From Marinobacter sp. C7 (lineage in GTDB: Bacteria; Pseudomonadota; Gammaproteobacteria; Pseudomonadales; Oleiphilaceae), in assembly GCF_022343555.1 (NCBI RefSeq), contig NZ_JAKQZH010000002.1:620001-684000 (forward strand): DNA of 64,000 nucleotides, read 5' to 3'. Numbering within the stretch: position 1 is the first letter of the stretch; each line of letters begins with the position of its first letter. The position numbers and the translations under genes were made by a program. Positions 16,251 through 25,968 of this stretch are shown here, in pieces. The notes under the pieces were generated by a model, which saw nothing but the letters and a program-made list of their open reading frames with translations, did no database searches and was not told the DNA's origin.

Positions 16251-17252
16251 ATGAGCATCGAAATCAAGACCAACTCGGTGGAACCTATCCGCCAGACCTA
16301 CGGCCACATTGCCCGTCGTTTCGGCGACAAGCCGGCCTCGCGTTACCAGGAGGCCAGCTACGACCTTGAGGCCAAGACCAACTTCCACTACCGCCCGCTG
16401 TGGGATTCCGAGCACGGACTCAACGATCCGAACCGCACCGCCATCCGCATGGAAGACTGGTATGCGGTGACCGATCCACGTCAGTTCTACTACGGCGCCT
16501 ACGTGGGCAACCGCGCCAAGATGCAGGAAGCGGCCGAGACCAGTTTTGGCTTCTGCGAAAAGCGCAACCTGCTGGGCCGACTGCCCGAGGAAACCCAGAA
16601 GCAGCTGCTACGCCTGTTGGTTCCGCTTCGTCACGTCGAGCTCGGAGCCAACATGAACAACAGCAAGGCTGCCGGTGACGCCACCGCCACGACCGTCGCC
16701 CAGATGCATATCTATCAGGCCATGGACCGCCTCGGCATCGGCCAGTACCTGTCCCGGATCGCGCTGATGATCGACGGCAGTACCGGTACCAGTCTGGACG
16801 AGTCCAAGGGCTACTGGATGGACGATGCACTCTGGCAGCCGCTGCGCAAGCTGGTGGAAGACACCCTGGTCATGCAGGACTGGTTTGAGCTGAGCCTGGT
16901 CCAGAACGTTCTGATGGACGGCCTGCTCTACCCGCTGGTCTACGAAAAGATGGATCAGTGGCTGGGCGAACAGGATGCCGAAGACGTCTCCATGCTCACC
17001 GAGTTCATGCGCGACTGGTACAAGGAATCCCTGCGCTGGACCAACGCCATGATGAAAGCGGTGGCCGCTGACAGCGAAGCCAATCGCGAGCTGCTGCAGA
17101 CCTGGATCGATCACTGGGAGCCGCGGGTTTACGACGCACTCAAGCCTCTGGCAGAAGCCAGCACCGGTATTGAAGCCCTGGACGAAACCCGGGCCCAACT
17201 CGCCACCCGTCTCAAGAAATTCGGTCTTAACAGCCAGGGAGTATCCGCATGA
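16251..17252 (+). CDS. dmpL: Phenol hydroxylase oxygenase subunit P1
   Basis: 333 aa, the beta-type subunit of the multicomponent phenol hydroxylase, which pairs with DmpN (P3) and a small subunit in the heterohexameric oxygenase. It lacks the iron ligands found in DmpN, as expected of this subunit. Helical sequence such as LLRLLVPLRHVELGANMNNS is typical of the family. It lies 50 bases after dmpK; its stop overlaps the dmpM start by 4 bases (ATGA), indicating translational coupling. Confidence 0.93.
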   Translation: MSIEIKTNSVEPIRQTYGHIARRFGDKPASRYQEASYDLEAKTNFHYRPLWDSEHGLNDPNRTAIRMEDWYAVTDPRQFYYGAYVGNRAKMQEAAETSFGFCEKRNLLGRLPEETQKQLLRLLVPLRHVELGANMNNSKAAGDATATTVAQMHIYQAMDRLGIGQYLSRIALMIDGSTGTSLDESKGYWMDDALWQPLRKLVEDTLVMQDWFELSLVQNVLMDGLLYPLVYEKMDQWLGEQDAEDVSMLTEFMRDWYKESLRWTNAMMKAVAADSEANRELLQTWIDHWEPRVYDALKPLAEASTGIEALDETRAQLATRLKKFGLNSQGVSA

Positions 17253-17518
17253 GCCAGCTCGTATTCATTGCCTTCCAGGACAACGACAACGCCCGCTACC
17301 TGGTGGACGCCATTGCCGAGGACAACCCGGAAGCGGAGGTTCAGCACCAGCCCGCGATGATCCGGATCCAGGCGGAGAAACGCCTGGTGATCAACCGGGA
17401 AACCATGGAAGAAAAGCTCGGTCGCGACTGGGACGTGCAGGAGATGCTGATCGATGTGATCAGTATCGGCGGCAACGTCGATGAAGACGACGACCACTTC
17501 ATTCTTCAGTGGAACTGA
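17249..17518 (+). CDS. dmpM: Phenol hydroxylase effector/coupling protein P2
   Basis: 89 aa, the cofactor-free regulatory protein (MmoB/DmpM family) that binds the oxygenase and is required for efficient hydroxylation. Size and sequence (MSQLVFIAFQDNDNARYLVD) match DmpM. The start overlaps the dmpL stop, and dmpN follows 14 bases on. Confidence 0.93.
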   Translation: MSQLVFIAFQDNDNARYLVDAIAEDNPEAEVQHQPAMIRIQAEKRLVINRETMEEKLGRDWDVQEMLIDVISIGGNVDEDDDHFILQWN

Positions 17519-17532
17519 TTGGGAGACATACC

Positions 17533-19080
17533 ATGCCTGTTAAAAACAAGAAGCTTAATCTCAAAGACAAGTACCAGTACCTGACCCGGGATATGGCCTG
17601 GGAGCCCAGCTACCAGAAGAAAGAGGACATCTTTCCGAACGAATCGTTCGAAGGCATCAAGATCACCGACTGGTCCCAGTGGGAAGACCCATTCCGTCTG
17701 ACCATGGATGCTTACTGGAAATACCAGGCCGAGAAAGAGAAGAAGCTGTATGCGATCTTCGATGCGTTTGCCCAGAACAACGGCCACCAGAATATCTCGG
17801 ATGCCCGTTATGTGAATGCCCTGAAACTGTTCCTGACCGGCGTATCTCCTCTGGAGCACGCTGCGTTCCAGGGCTATGCCCGCGTTGGCCGGGACTTCAG
17901 CGGCGCCGGCGCCCGGGTGGCGTGTCAGATGCAGGCGATCGACGAGCTGCGTCACTCGCAGACCCAGCAGCACGCGATGAGCCACTACAACAAGCACTTC
18001 AACGGCCTGCATGATGCTGCTCACATGCACGACCGGGTGTGGTTCCTGTCCGTACCGAAGTCGTTCTTTGACGACGCGCGTACCGCCGGCCCGTTCGAGT
18101 TCCTGACCGCTATCTCGTTCTCGTTCGAGTATGTACTGACCAATCTGCTGTTCGTACCGTTCATGTCAGGTGCCGCCTACAACGGTGATATGGCCACCGT
18201 GACCTTCGGTTTCTCGGCCCAGTCCGACGAAGCGCGCCACATGACCCTGGGGCTTGAAGTCATCAAGTTCATCCTGGAGCAGCACGAGGACAACGTACCC
18301 ATCGTGCAGCGCTGGATCGACAAGTGGTTCTGGCGTGGTTTCCGCCTGCTGAGTCTGGTGGGAATGATGATGGATTACATGCTGCCGAACCGGGTCATGT
18401 CCTGGGCGGAGGCCTGGGAGGTGTACTACGAGCAGAATGGTGGTGCCCTGTTCAAGGATCTGGAGCGTTACGGCATCCGTCCGCCCAAGTACCAGGACGT
18501 GGCCAATGACGCCAAGAACCATGTCAGCCACCAGGCCTGGGCCACCTTCTACCAGTACGGCCATGCGACCAACTTCCACACCTGGATGCCGGAAAAGGAC
18601 GAACTGGACTGGCTGTCCCAGAAGTACCCGGAAACTTTCGACAAATACTATCGCCCCCGCTTCGAGTACTGGGCGAAGGAACACGCGGAAGGTCGCCGTT
18701 TCTACAACAACACCCTGCCGCAGCTGTGCCAGGTGTGCCAGATCCCGACCATCTTCACCGAGAAAGATGATCCGACTGTCCTGAGTCACCGCCAGATTGT
18801 CCACGAGGGCGAGCGCTATCACTTCTGCTCGGACGGCTGCTGCGACATCTTCAAGGACGAACCGGAGAAGTACGTTCAGGCCTGGTTGCCCGTGCACCAG
18901 ATCTACCAGGGCAACTGCGAAGGTGGGGACGTCGAGACCGTGGTGTCGAAGTACTACCACATCAATATCGGCGAGGACAATTTCGAGTACATCGGGTCCC
19001 CGGACCACAAGCGCTGGTTGTCCATCAAGGGCAAGCAGAGTGATGACAAAGAAAGCGGTTCCAGCCAGGACGCCGCCTGA
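17533..19080 (+). CDS. dmpN: Phenol hydroxylase catalytic di-iron subunit P3
   Basis: 515 aa (CF600 DmpN is 517). Holds the carboxylate-bridged di-iron centre that inserts one oxygen atom into phenol to give catechol. All six ligands are visible: Glu108, Glu138 and His141 (IDELRH), Glu199, Glu233 and His236 (SDEARH). The C-terminal part carries a Cys-rich TRASH-like zinc motif (CQVCQIPT ... HFCSDGCCDIF). The frame extends upstream to 17509, but the ATG at 17533 has GGGAG upstream and gives the family start MPVKNKKLN. An unusual 26-base hairpin lies between this gene and dmpO. Confidence 0.95.
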   Translation: MPVKNKKLNLKDKYQYLTRDMAWEPSYQKKEDIFPNESFEGIKITDWSQWEDPFRLTMDAYWKYQAEKEKKLYAIFDAFAQNNGHQNISDARYVNALKLFLTGVSPLEHAAFQGYARVGRDFSGAGARVACQMQAIDELRHSQTQQHAMSHYNKHFNGLHDAAHMHDRVWFLSVPKSFFDDARTAGPFEFLTAISFSFEYVLTNLLFVPFMSGAAYNGDMATVTFGFSAQSDEARHMTLGLEVIKFILEQHEDNVPIVQRWIDKWFWRGFRLLSLVGMMMDYMLPNRVMSWAEAWEVYYEQNGGALFKDLERYGIRPPKYQDVANDAKNHVSHQAWATFYQYGHATNFHTWMPEKDELDWLSQKYPETFDKYYRPRFEYWAKEHAEGRRFYNNTLPQLCQVCQIPTIFTEKDDPTVLSHRQIVHEGERYHFCSDGCCDIFKDEPEKYVQAWLPVHQIYQGNCEGGDVETVVSKYYHINIGEDNFEYIGSPDHKRWLSIKGKQSDDKESGSSQDAA

Positions 19081-19089
19081 TCCGGGATT

Positions 19090-19115
19090 CATCCGGAGCC
19101 TCAGGGCTCCGGATG
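19090..19115 (+). other. Intraoperonic hairpin between dmpN and dmpO
   Basis: CATCCGGAGCC-TCAG-GGCTCCGGATG is a perfect 11-bp stem with a 4-base loop, starting 9 bases after the dmpN stop codon. There is no U-tract, so it is probably an mRNA stability or partial-attenuation element that sets the ratio of the oxygenase subunits to the rest. Confidence 0.75.
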
Positions 19116-19128
19116 CTTCACCCACAAA

Positions 19129-19136
19129 AACAACAA
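19129..19136 (+). promoter_or_regulatory. Hfq/Crc-like motif before dmpO
   Basis: AACAACAA directly abuts the AAGGTG ribosome-binding site of dmpO. Confidence 0.4.
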
Positions 19137-19146
19137 GGTGACCATC

Positions 19147-19506
19147 ATGAGTGTAAATGCCTTATACGACTACAAATTCGAACCGAGAGACAAGGTCGAG
19201 AACTTCCACGGCATGCAGCTGCTGTATGTCTACTGGCCGCATCACCTGATGTACTGCTCCCCCTTTGCCTTTCTGGTTGCGCCGGACATGACCTTCGGCG
19301 CGATGATCGAGGAAGTGCTGAAGCCGGCGGTGTCGGCCCATCCGGATGCCGCGAAAGCCGATTTCCTCGGCGCCACGTGGCAGTTGAATGGCGAATCATT
19401 CATCCCCGATGCCAATGCCACCCTCAAGGACAGCGGCATTGATCACAAGAGCATGCTGACCGTCACCACCAAAGGGCTGGACGGCATCGCCGGCACCGCA
19501 TCCTGA
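19147..19506 (+). CDS. dmpO: Phenol hydroxylase subunit P4
   Basis: 119 aa, the small (gamma-type) oxygenase subunit, the same length as CF600 DmpO. The chosen ATG follows AAGGTG by 6 bases; an upstream GTG at 19138 is less likely. It is preceded by the hairpin at 19090-19115 and followed by dmpP after 10 bases. Confidence 0.92.
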   Translation: MSVNALYDYKFEPRDKVENFHGMQLLYVYWPHHLMYCSPFAFLVAPDMTFGAMIEEVLKPAVSAHPDAAKADFLGATWQLNGESFIPDANATLKDSGIDHKSMLTVTTKGLDGIAGTAS

Positions 19507-19516
19507 GGGCACTGTC

Positions 19517-20578
19517 ATGAGTCACACCGTAACCATCGAGCCGATTGGCGAGCAGATTGAGGTGGAGGATGGCCAGACCATTCTCCAGGCGGCTCTCCGC
19601 CAGGGCGTCTGGCTGCCCTTTGCGTGCGGCCATGGCACCTGTGCCACCTGCAAGGTCCAGGTGCTGGAGGGTGATGTCGAAGTTGGCGATGCATCGCCGT
19701 TCGCCCTGATGGATGTGGAACGGGACGAAGGCAAAGTCCTTGCCTGCTGCGCCACGGTCGAGAGCGACGTCACCATCGAAGCGGACATTGATGTAGACCC
19801 GGACTTCGAGGGCTACCCGGTCGAGGATTATGAAGCAACGGTCACCGATATCGTTGATCTGTCACCGACCATCAAGGGTGTGCACCTGAAGCTGGATCGG
19901 CCGATGACTTTCCAGGCCGGCCAGTACATCAACATTGAACTGCCTGGCGTGGATGGGCCGCGGGCTTTCTCGCTGGCCAATCCGCCGAGCAAGGCCGATG
20001 AAGTGGAGTTGCACGTGCGTCTGGTACCGGGCGGTGCCGCCACCACGTACATCCACGAGCAACTGAAGAACGGCGAGAAGCTGAATCTGTCCGGCCCCTA
20101 CGGTCAGTTCTTCGTTCGCAGCTCCCAGCCAGGGGATCTGATCTTCATCGCCGGCGGTTCGGGGCTCTCCAGCCCGCAATCCATGATCCTCGATCTGCTG
20201 GAGCAGAACGACGAGCGCAAGATCACCCTGTTCCAGGGCGCCCGGAACCAGGCCGAACTCTATAACCGGGAGTTGTTCGAGGCCCTGGACCGGGATCACG
20301 ACAACTTCACCTACGTACCGGCCTTGAGTGACGCAGCAGACGATGCCGACTGGCAGGGATTCCGGGGCTATGTCCATGAAGCGGCCAAGGAGCATTACGA
20401 CGGTCGTTTCTCGGGCAACAAGGCCTACATGTGCGGGCCACCTCCCATGATCGATGCTGCCATCACCGCCCTGATGCAGGGTCGGCTGTTCGAGCGGGAC
20501 ATCTTCATGGAGAAATTCCTGACAGCGGCGGATGGCGCGGAAGAAACCCAGCGCTCGGCCCTGTTCAAGAAGATATGA
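19517..20578 (+). CDS. dmpP: Phenol hydroxylase reductase P5
   Basis: 353 aa, NADH-dependent flavin and iron-sulfur reductase that supplies electrons to the oxygenase. The N-terminal domain has the [2Fe-2S] motif CGHGTCATC plus a later Cys (VLACCATV); residues ~105-210 are the FAD domain with RAFSLANPP; the C-terminal NAD domain contains FIAGGSGLSSPQSM and YMCGPPPMI. Domain order (ferredoxin, FAD, NAD) is that of DmpP and related class reductases. It is preceded by GAGGGC with a short spacer, and dmpQ follows 14 bases on. Confidence 0.94.
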   Translation: MSHTVTIEPIGEQIEVEDGQTILQAALRQGVWLPFACGHGTCATCKVQVLEGDVEVGDASPFALMDVERDEGKVLACCATVESDVTIEADIDVDPDFEGYPVEDYEATVTDIVDLSPTIKGVHLKLDRPMTFQAGQYINIELPGVDGPRAFSLANPPSKADEVELHVRLVPGGAATTYIHEQLKNGEKLNLSGPYGQFFVRSSQPGDLIFIAGGSGLSSPQSMILDLLEQNDERKITLFQGARNQAELYNRELFEALDRDHDNFTYVPALSDAADDADWQGFRGYVHEAAKEHYDGRFSGNKAYMCGPPPMIDAAITALMQGRLFERDIFMEKFLTAADGAEETQRSALFKKI

Positions 20579-20592
20579 CAGGGGAGGCAGTC

Positions 20593-20922
20593 ATGGCCGG
20601 ATTCCATGTACTGAACCGGACCACCGGAGATCGCTTCACCTGCCAGGATGGCCAGAGTGTGCTCAAGGCCATGGAGCAACTGGGCCTGAAGTGTGTGCCT
20701 GTCGGTTGCCGCGGTGGGGGTTGCGGTTACTGCAAGATCAGAGTGCTGGAGGGGGAGTTCGAGTGCGGAAAGATGAGCAAGGTGCATGTTCCCCCCGAAG
20801 CTGTTGAAAAGGGGGAAGTGTTGGCCTGCCGGATCTACCCCCTGACGGATTTGACCATAGAGTGCGTGCCCCTTCCTGAGGCCGCACTTGCCAAGCAAAC
20901 AACAACAAAATCGTTGAGGTAA
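20593..20922 (+). CDS. dmpQ: Chloroplast-type ferredoxin of the catechol 2,3-dioxygenase operon
   Basis: 109 aa. A [2Fe-2S] ferredoxin of the XylT/DmpQ type with [14 protein letters not shown] and a later Cys in VLACRIYPL. XylT reactivates catechol 2,3-dioxygenase by reducing its oxidised iron, which explains its place just before dmpB. The frame runs back into dmpP, but the ATG at 20593 follows GGGGAGG, a strong ribosome-binding site. Confidence 0.93.
   Translation: MAGFHVLNRTTGDRFTCQDGQSVLKAMEQLGLKCVPVGCRGGGCGYCKIRVLEGEFECGKMSKVHVPPEAVEKGEVLACRIYPLTDLTIECVPLPEAALAKQTTTKSLR
20901..20908 (+). promoter_or_regulatory. Hfq/Crc-like motif before dmpB
   Basis: AACAACAA (inside the CAAACAACAACAAAA run) lies within the last codons of dmpQ, about 20 bases upstream of the dmpB ATG. 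Confidence 0.45.
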
Positions 20923-20927
20923 TTGTC

Positions 20928-21851
20928 ATGAAGAAAGGTGTAATGCGCCCCGGCCACGTCCAGATCCGTGTTCTCGATATGGATGAAGCTGTAAAACACT
21001 ATACGGACCTGCTGGGCATGATCGAAACCGATCGCGACGACCAGGGCCGTGTGTATCTCAAAGCATGGACTGAAGTGGACAAGTTCTCTCTGGTTCTGCG
21101 TGAAGCCGACGAGCCAGGCTGTGACTTCATGGCCTTCAAGGTGGTTAATGAAGAGGCTCTGAACCAGCTGGAAAGGGATCTGGTGGAGTATGGCGTCGAG
21201 GTTGAGCAGGTACCGGCTGAGGAGCTGAAGGATTGTGGCCGTCGGGTCCGCTTCCAGGTGCCCTCAGGCCATACCTTCGAGTTGTTTGCTGACAAGCAGT
21301 ACACCGGAAAGTGGGGCCTGTCGAGCGTGAACCCGGAAGCCTGGCCCCGTGGCCTGCAGGGCATGAAGGCCGTTCGTTTTGACCACTGCCTGTTCTATGG
21401 CCCGGAGCTGGCCGCCGTATACGACATCTTCGTGAATGTTCTGGGCTTCCACCTTGCCGAGCAGGTGCTGGACCCTGAAGGCACCCGCATTGCCCAGTTC
21501 CTCACCGTGTCGATGAAAGAACACGACATTGCCTTCATTCACCATGAAGAGAAAGGCAAGTTCCACCATGCATCGTTCTTCCTGGAAACCTGGGAAGACG
21601 TGCTGCGGGCAGCGGATCTGATCTCCATGACCGATACCTCCATTGATATCGGGCCGACCCGCCACGGTCTCACCCATGGCAAGACCATCTACTTCTTTGA
21701 CCCGTCCGGCAACCGTAACGAGGTGTTCTGTGGCGGCGATTACTTCTACCCGGATCACAAGCCGGTGACCTGGCAGGCTGAACAGCTCGGCAAAGCGATC
21801 TTCTATCACGATCGTGTGCTGAACGAACGCTTCCTGACCGTTTTGACCTGA
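20928..21851 (+). CDS. dmpB: Catechol 2,3-dioxygenase
   Basis: 307 aa, type I extradiol dioxygenase of the vicinal-oxygen-chelate fold that opens catechol to 2-hydroxymuconic semialdehyde. The Fe(II) ligands are exactly placed: His153 (FDHCL), His214 (FHHAS) and Glu265 (NEVFCGGD). Length and N-terminus ([19 protein letters not shown]) match DmpB/XylE. GAGG precedes the ATG. Confidence 0.96.
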   Translation: MKKGVMRPGHVQIRVLDMDEAVKHYTDLLGMIETDRDDQGRVYLKAWTEVDKFSLVLREADEPGCDFMAFKVVNEEALNQLERDLVEYGVEVEQVPAEELKDCGRRVRFQVPSGHTFELFADKQYTGKWGLSSVNPEAWPRGLQGMKAVRFDHCLFYGPELAAVYDIFVNVLGFHLAEQVLDPEGTRIAQFLTVSMKEHDIAFIHHEEKGKFHHASFFLETWEDVLRAADLISMTDTSIDIGPTRHGLTHGKTIYFFDPSGNRNEVFCGGDYFYPDHKPVTWQAEQLGKAIFYHDRVLNERFLTVLT

Positions 21852-21883
21852 TCCCGAACCGATTGAAACAGGACTAAGCAGCA

Positions 21884-23344
21884 ATGAAAGAGATCAAGCA
21901 CTACATCAACGGCGAGTACGTGGGTTCTGCCAGCGGAAAGCTGTTTGACAACGTCAACCCGGTGAACGGCAAGGTGATCGCCAAGGTTCACGAGGCCGGC
22001 CGGGAAGAAGTGGACGCGGCCGTGAAAGCGGCCCGTGCCGCTCTGCGCGGTCCCTGGGGCAAGATGACGCTGGAGGAGCGCACCCGGATTCTGCACAAGG
22101 TGGCCGATGGCATCAACGACCGCTTTGACGAGTTTCTGGAGGCGGAGTGCCAGGACACCGGGAAACCGAAGTCCATGGCCAGTCACATCGACATCCCCCG
22201 GGGTGCGGCCAACTTCAAGGTATTCGCGGACATGATCAAGAACGTGCCCACCGAATCCTTTGAAATGCCCACTCCGGATGGCACCGGTGCACTGAACTAC
22301 GCGGTGCGTCGACCCAAAGGTGTCATCGGTGTAATCAGCCCGTGGAACCTGCCTTTGCTGCTGATGACCTGGAAAGTGGGGCCAGCCCTCGCCTGTGGTA
22401 ACACCGTCGTGGTCAAGCCTTCAGAGGAAACTCCGAGCACCACGGCCTTGTTGGGTGAGGTGATGAAGGACGCCGGCGTACCGGACGGCGTGTACAACGT
22501 CGTTCACGGCTTCGGTGGTGATTCCGCCGGCGCCTTCCTGACTGAACACCAGGACGTAGACGGCTTCACCTTTACCGGTGAAACCACCACCGGTGAAATC
22601 ATCATGAAATCCGCTGCCAAAGGAATCCGGGATATCTCCCTGGAACTGGGTGGCAAGAACGCCGGCCTGGTCTTTGCCGACTGCGACATGGATAAGGCGA
22701 TCGAAGGCACCATGCGTTCCGCATTCGTGAACTGTGGCCAGGTATGCCTCGGCACCGAGCGTGTCTACGTGGAGCGTTCGATCTTTGATGAGTTCGTGTC
22801 GCGCCTGAAGGAAGAGGCGGAAAAACTGCGGATTGGCCCGCCCGATGATGACAAGGCCAACTTTGGCCCCCTGGTCAGCCTCAAGCACCGGGAGAAGGTT
22901 CTGTCCTACTACCAGAAAGCGGTTGAGGACGGTGCAACGGTTGTCACCGGCGGTGGTGTCCCGGACATGCCGGAGGAATACGCCGGTGGTGCCTGGGTTC
23001 AGCCCACGATCTGGACAGGTCTTTCCGAGGATTCTGCCGTCGTCACCGATGAAATCTTTGGGCCCTGTTGTCATATCTGTCCGTTCGACACTGAGGAAGA
23101 AGCGATTGAACTGGCCAACAGGCTCCCCTATGGCCTGGCATCGGCAATCTGGACCGAGAACGTGAGCCGCGCTCACCGTGTGGCCGGTCAGGTTGAAGCC
23201 GGCATCATCTGGGTCAACAGCTGGTTCCTCCGTGACTTGCGCACACCCTTTGGTGGCAGCAAGCAGTCAGGTATTGGCCGTGAAGGTGGTGTGCACTCCC
23301 TGGAGTTCTACACCGAAATGAAGAACGTCTGCATCAAGCTGTGA
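21884..23344 (+). CDS. dmpC: 2-Hydroxymuconic semialdehyde dehydrogenase
   Basis: 486 aa, NAD-dependent aldehyde dehydrogenase that oxidises the ring-fission product to 4-oxalocrotonate (2-hydroxymuconate). Family blocks are seen: SPWNLPLLLMTWKVGPALA, catalytic-Glu region ELGGKNAGLVF, and catalytic Cys in NCGQVCLGTERV. It belongs to the oxalocrotonate branch of meta-cleavage, complementing the DmpD hydrolytic branch. Confidence 0.94.
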   Translation: MKEIKHYINGEYVGSASGKLFDNVNPVNGKVIAKVHEAGREEVDAAVKAARAALRGPWGKMTLEERTRILHKVADGINDRFDEFLEAECQDTGKPKSMASHIDIPRGAANFKVFADMIKNVPTESFEMPTPDGTGALNYAVRRPKGVIGVISPWNLPLLLMTWKVGPALACGNTVVVKPSEETPSTTALLGEVMKDAGVPDGVYNVVHGFGGDSAGAFLTEHQDVDGFTFTGETTTGEIIMKSAAKGIRDISLELGGKNAGLVFADCDMDKAIEGTMRSAFVNCGQVCLGTERVYVERSIFDEFVSRLKEEAEKLRIGPPDDDKANFGPLVSLKHREKVLSYYQKAVEDGATVVTGGGVPDMPEEYAGGAWVQPTIWTGLSEDSAVVTDEIFGPCCHICPFDTEEEAIELANRLPYGLASAIWTENVSRAHRVAGQVEAGIIWVNSWFLRDLRTPFGGSKQSGIGREGGVHSLEFYTEMKNVCIKL

Positions 23345-23351
23345 GGTAGCC

Positions 23352-24212
23352 ATGAACGCACCTGTAGACAGCCCGGAAATCGGGCGCGAAATCATCGCGG
23401 CGGGCTATCGGACCAACGTCCATGACCAGGGTGAAGGTGGTTTCCCGGTGATGATGATCCATGGCTCTGGTCCCGGCGTGACCGCCTGGGCCAACTGGCG
23501 CCTGGTCATCCCAGAGCTGGCGAAACACCGCCGTGTGATCGCGCCGGATATGCTCGGCTTTGGTTACAGCGAACGGCCGGAGGACCAGACCTACAACCGG
23601 GAACGCTGGGTCAGGCATGCGCTTGGCGTGATGGATGAGCTGGGCCTGGAACAGGTGGATCTGGTGGGCAACTCTTTCGGCGGTGGTCTGGCTCTTGCTC
23701 TGGCCATCGAACACCCGGACCGGGTTCGTCGCCTGGTTTTGATGGGTTCGGTTGGCGTCAGCTTCCCGATCACCAAAGGCCTGGATGAGGTCTGGGGTTA
23801 CGAGGCGTCACTCGAAACCATGCGTCGCCTGATGGATGTATTTGCCTACAACAAAGGCCTGCTGACCGATGAGCTGGCGGAGATGCGCTATCAGGCAAGC
23901 ATTCGACCCGGTTTCCAGGAGTCCTTCGCAGCCATGTTCCCGGCGCCCCGGCAGCGTTGGGTCGATAACCTGGCGAGCAACGAGGACGATATCCGGGCCT
24001 TGCCCCACGAGACCCTGATTCTCCATGGCCGCGAGGATGAGGTGATCCCGCTGGAAGCGTCTTACCGGTTGGCTGAGCTGATTGATCGCGCCCAGCTACA
24101 CGTGTTCGGCCGCTGTGGCCACTGGACCCAGATTGAACATGCCGACCGGTTTGCCCGGTTGGTCAACGATTTTCTCAATGAAGCCGATCAAGCGGCTGCA
24201 GGAGACTCCTGA
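23352..24212 (+). CDS. dmpD: 2-Hydroxymuconic semialdehyde hydrolase
   Basis: 286 aa alpha/beta hydrolase that cleaves the ring-fission product directly to 2-oxopent-4-enoate and formate. The nucleophile is in GNSFGGGLAL and the catalytic His in GRCGHWTQIEH. The start lies 8 bases after dmpC; the stop overlaps the dmpE start by one base (TGATG). Confidence 0.94.
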   Translation: MNAPVDSPEIGREIIAAGYRTNVHDQGEGGFPVMMIHGSGPGVTAWANWRLVIPELAKHRRVIAPDMLGFGYSERPEDQTYNRERWVRHALGVMDELGLEQVDLVGNSFGGGLALALAIEHPDRVRRLVLMGSVGVSFPITKGLDEVWGYEASLETMRRLMDVFAYNKGLLTDELAEMRYQASIRPGFQESFAAMFPAPRQRWVDNLASNEDDIRALPHETLILHGREDEVIPLEASYRLAELIDRAQLHVFGRCGHWTQIEHADRFARLVNDFLNEADQAAAGDS

Positions 24213-24997
24213 TGGAACAAACACGAATCCAGGCGCTCGGCGACGAGCTCTACCAGGCCATGGTCAAGCGGGAGGCGGTGTCCCCCCTGACCAGCCGGGG
24301 CGAAGACATCACCATTGATGACGCCTACCACATTTCCCTGCGCATGCTCGAGCGCCGTCTGGCGGACGGTGCTTCGGTCATCGGCAAGAAGATCGGCGTT
24401 ACCAGCAAGGCGGTGCAGAACATGCTGAATGTGCACCAGCCGGATTTCGGCTACCTCACCGACGACATGGTGTTCAACAGCGGTGAAGTCATGCCGATCA
24501 GTGACCGGCTGATCGCACCCCGTGCCGAGGGCGAGATCGCCTTCATCCTGAAAAAGGATCTGAACGGGCCGGGGATTACCAATGCCGATGTCCTGGCCGC
24601 GACCGAGTGTGTGATGCCCTGTTTCGAGATCGTCGATTCCCGAATCCAGGACTGGCAGATCGCCATCCAGGACACCATCGCCGACAACGCCTCCTGCGGA
24701 CTGTTCGTGCTGGGTGACCAGGCCGTCTCCCCACGCAAGGTGGATCTGGTGACCTGCGGCATGGTGGTGGAGAAGAACGGCAGTGTGATCAGCGCCGGTG
24801 CCGGTGCTGCCGCCCTGGGTTCCCCGGTGAACTGTGTGACCTGGCTGGCCAACACGCTGGGCGAATTCGGCATCCCCCTGAAGGCGGGTGAGGTGATTCT
24901 CTCCGGCTCGCTGGTACCGCTGGAGCCGGTCAAGGCCGGGGACTACATGCGTGTGGATATCGGTGGCATTGGCAGCGCGTCGGTGCGCTTTGCCTGA
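24212..24997 (+). CDS. dmpE: 2-Oxopent-4-enoate hydratase
   Basis: 261 aa, hydrates 2-hydroxypenta-2,4-dienoate to 4-hydroxy-2-oxovalerate. It belongs to the same fold family as DmpH and fumarylacetoacetate hydrolase-like proteins, with acidic metal-binding residues in [10 protein letters not shown] and [13 protein letters not shown]. It is translationally coupled to dmpD and followed by dmpF after 23 bases. Confidence 0.93.
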   Translation: MEQTRIQALGDELYQAMVKREAVSPLTSRGEDITIDDAYHISLRMLERRLADGASVIGKKIGVTSKAVQNMLNVHQPDFGYLTDDMVFNSGEVMPISDRLIAPRAEGEIAFILKKDLNGPGITNADVLAATECVMPCFEIVDSRIQDWQIAIQDTIADNASCGLFVLGDQAVSPRKVDLVTCGMVVEKNGSVISAGAGAAALGSPVNCVTWLANTLGEFGIPLKAGEVILSGSLVPLEPVKAGDYMRVDIGGIGSASVRFA

Positions 24998-25020
24998 CCC
25001 GGATTGAAGAGGACAAGACT

Positions 25021-25956
25021 ATGAGCAAGAAACTGAAAGCCGCCATCATCGGCTCGGGCAACATCGGCACCGACCTGATGATCAAGATCCTGCGCAACGG
25101 CCAGCACATCGAGATGGGCGCCATGGTCGGGATCGATCCGGAATCCGACGGCCTGGCCCGCGCCGCCCGCATGGGCGTGGCCACCACCCACGAGGGTGTG
25201 GACGGGCTGGTGAAGATGCCGGAGTTCGCCGACATCGACATCGTGTTCGATGCCACCTCCGCCAAGGCGCACATGCACAACGAGGTGTTCCTGCGCGGTC
25301 ACAAGGAAAACATCAAGATCGTCGACCTGACCCCGGCGGCCATCGGCCCGTACTGTGTGCCGGTGGTGAACCTGGAGCAGAACCTCCAGGAAGGCAACGT
25401 CAACATGGTTACCTGCGGGGGCCAGGCCACCATCCCGATGGTGGCGGCGGTGTCCCGGGTCGCCAAGGTGCACTACGCCGAGATTGTGGCCTCGATCTCC
25501 AGTAAATCCGCCGGACCCGGCACCCGCGCCAACATCGACGAGTTCACCGAAACCACCTCCAAGGCCATCGAAGTGGTGGGCGGTGCCCAGAAGGGCAAGG
25601 CCATCATCATCCTGAACCCGGCCGAGCCGCCGCTGCTGATGCGCGACACCGTCTATGTGCTGTCCGACGCCGCCGACAAGGCCGAGGTGGAAGCCTCCGT
25701 CGAGGAGATGGTCAAGGCCGTGTCCTCCTACGTGCCGGGCTACCGCCTGAAGCAGAAGGTGCAGTTCGACGACATCCCCGAAGACCAGCCCATGAACGTC
25801 CCGGGCCTGGGCCGCTTCAGCGGCCTGAAGACCTCCGTCTTCCTGGAAGTGGAGGGCGCCGCCCACTACCTGCCGGCCTACGCCGGCAACCTGGACATCA
25901 TGACCTCCGCCGCGCTGGGCACCGCCGAGCGCATCGCCGAATCGCTGGTCAAGTGA
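25021..25956 (+). CDS. dmpF: Acetaldehyde dehydrogenase (acylating)
   Basis: 311 aa, converts acetaldehyde, NAD+ and CoA to acetyl-CoA. The Rossmann motif [10 protein letters not shown] is at the N-terminus and the catalytic Cys lies in [10 protein letters not shown]. DmpF forms a complex with DmpG and receives acetaldehyde by channelling, so the adjacent pair is expected to work together. Third codon positions are almost all G or C, more than in dmpB-dmpE. Confidence 0.94.
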   Translation: MSKKLKAAIIGSGNIGTDLMIKILRNGQHIEMGAMVGIDPESDGLARAARMGVATTHEGVDGLVKMPEFADIDIVFDATSAKAHMHNEVFLRGHKENIKIVDLTPAAIGPYCVPVVNLEQNLQEGNVNMVTCGGQATIPMVAAVSRVAKVHYAEIVASISSKSAGPGTRANIDEFTETTSKAIEVVGGAQKGKAIIILNPAEPPLLMRDTVYVLSDAADKAEVEASVEEMVKAVSSYVPGYRLKQKVQFDDIPEDQPMNVPGLGRFSGLKTSVFLEVEGAAHYLPAYAGNLDIMTSAALGTAERIAESLVK

Positions 25957-25968
25957 GGAGACTGACTC

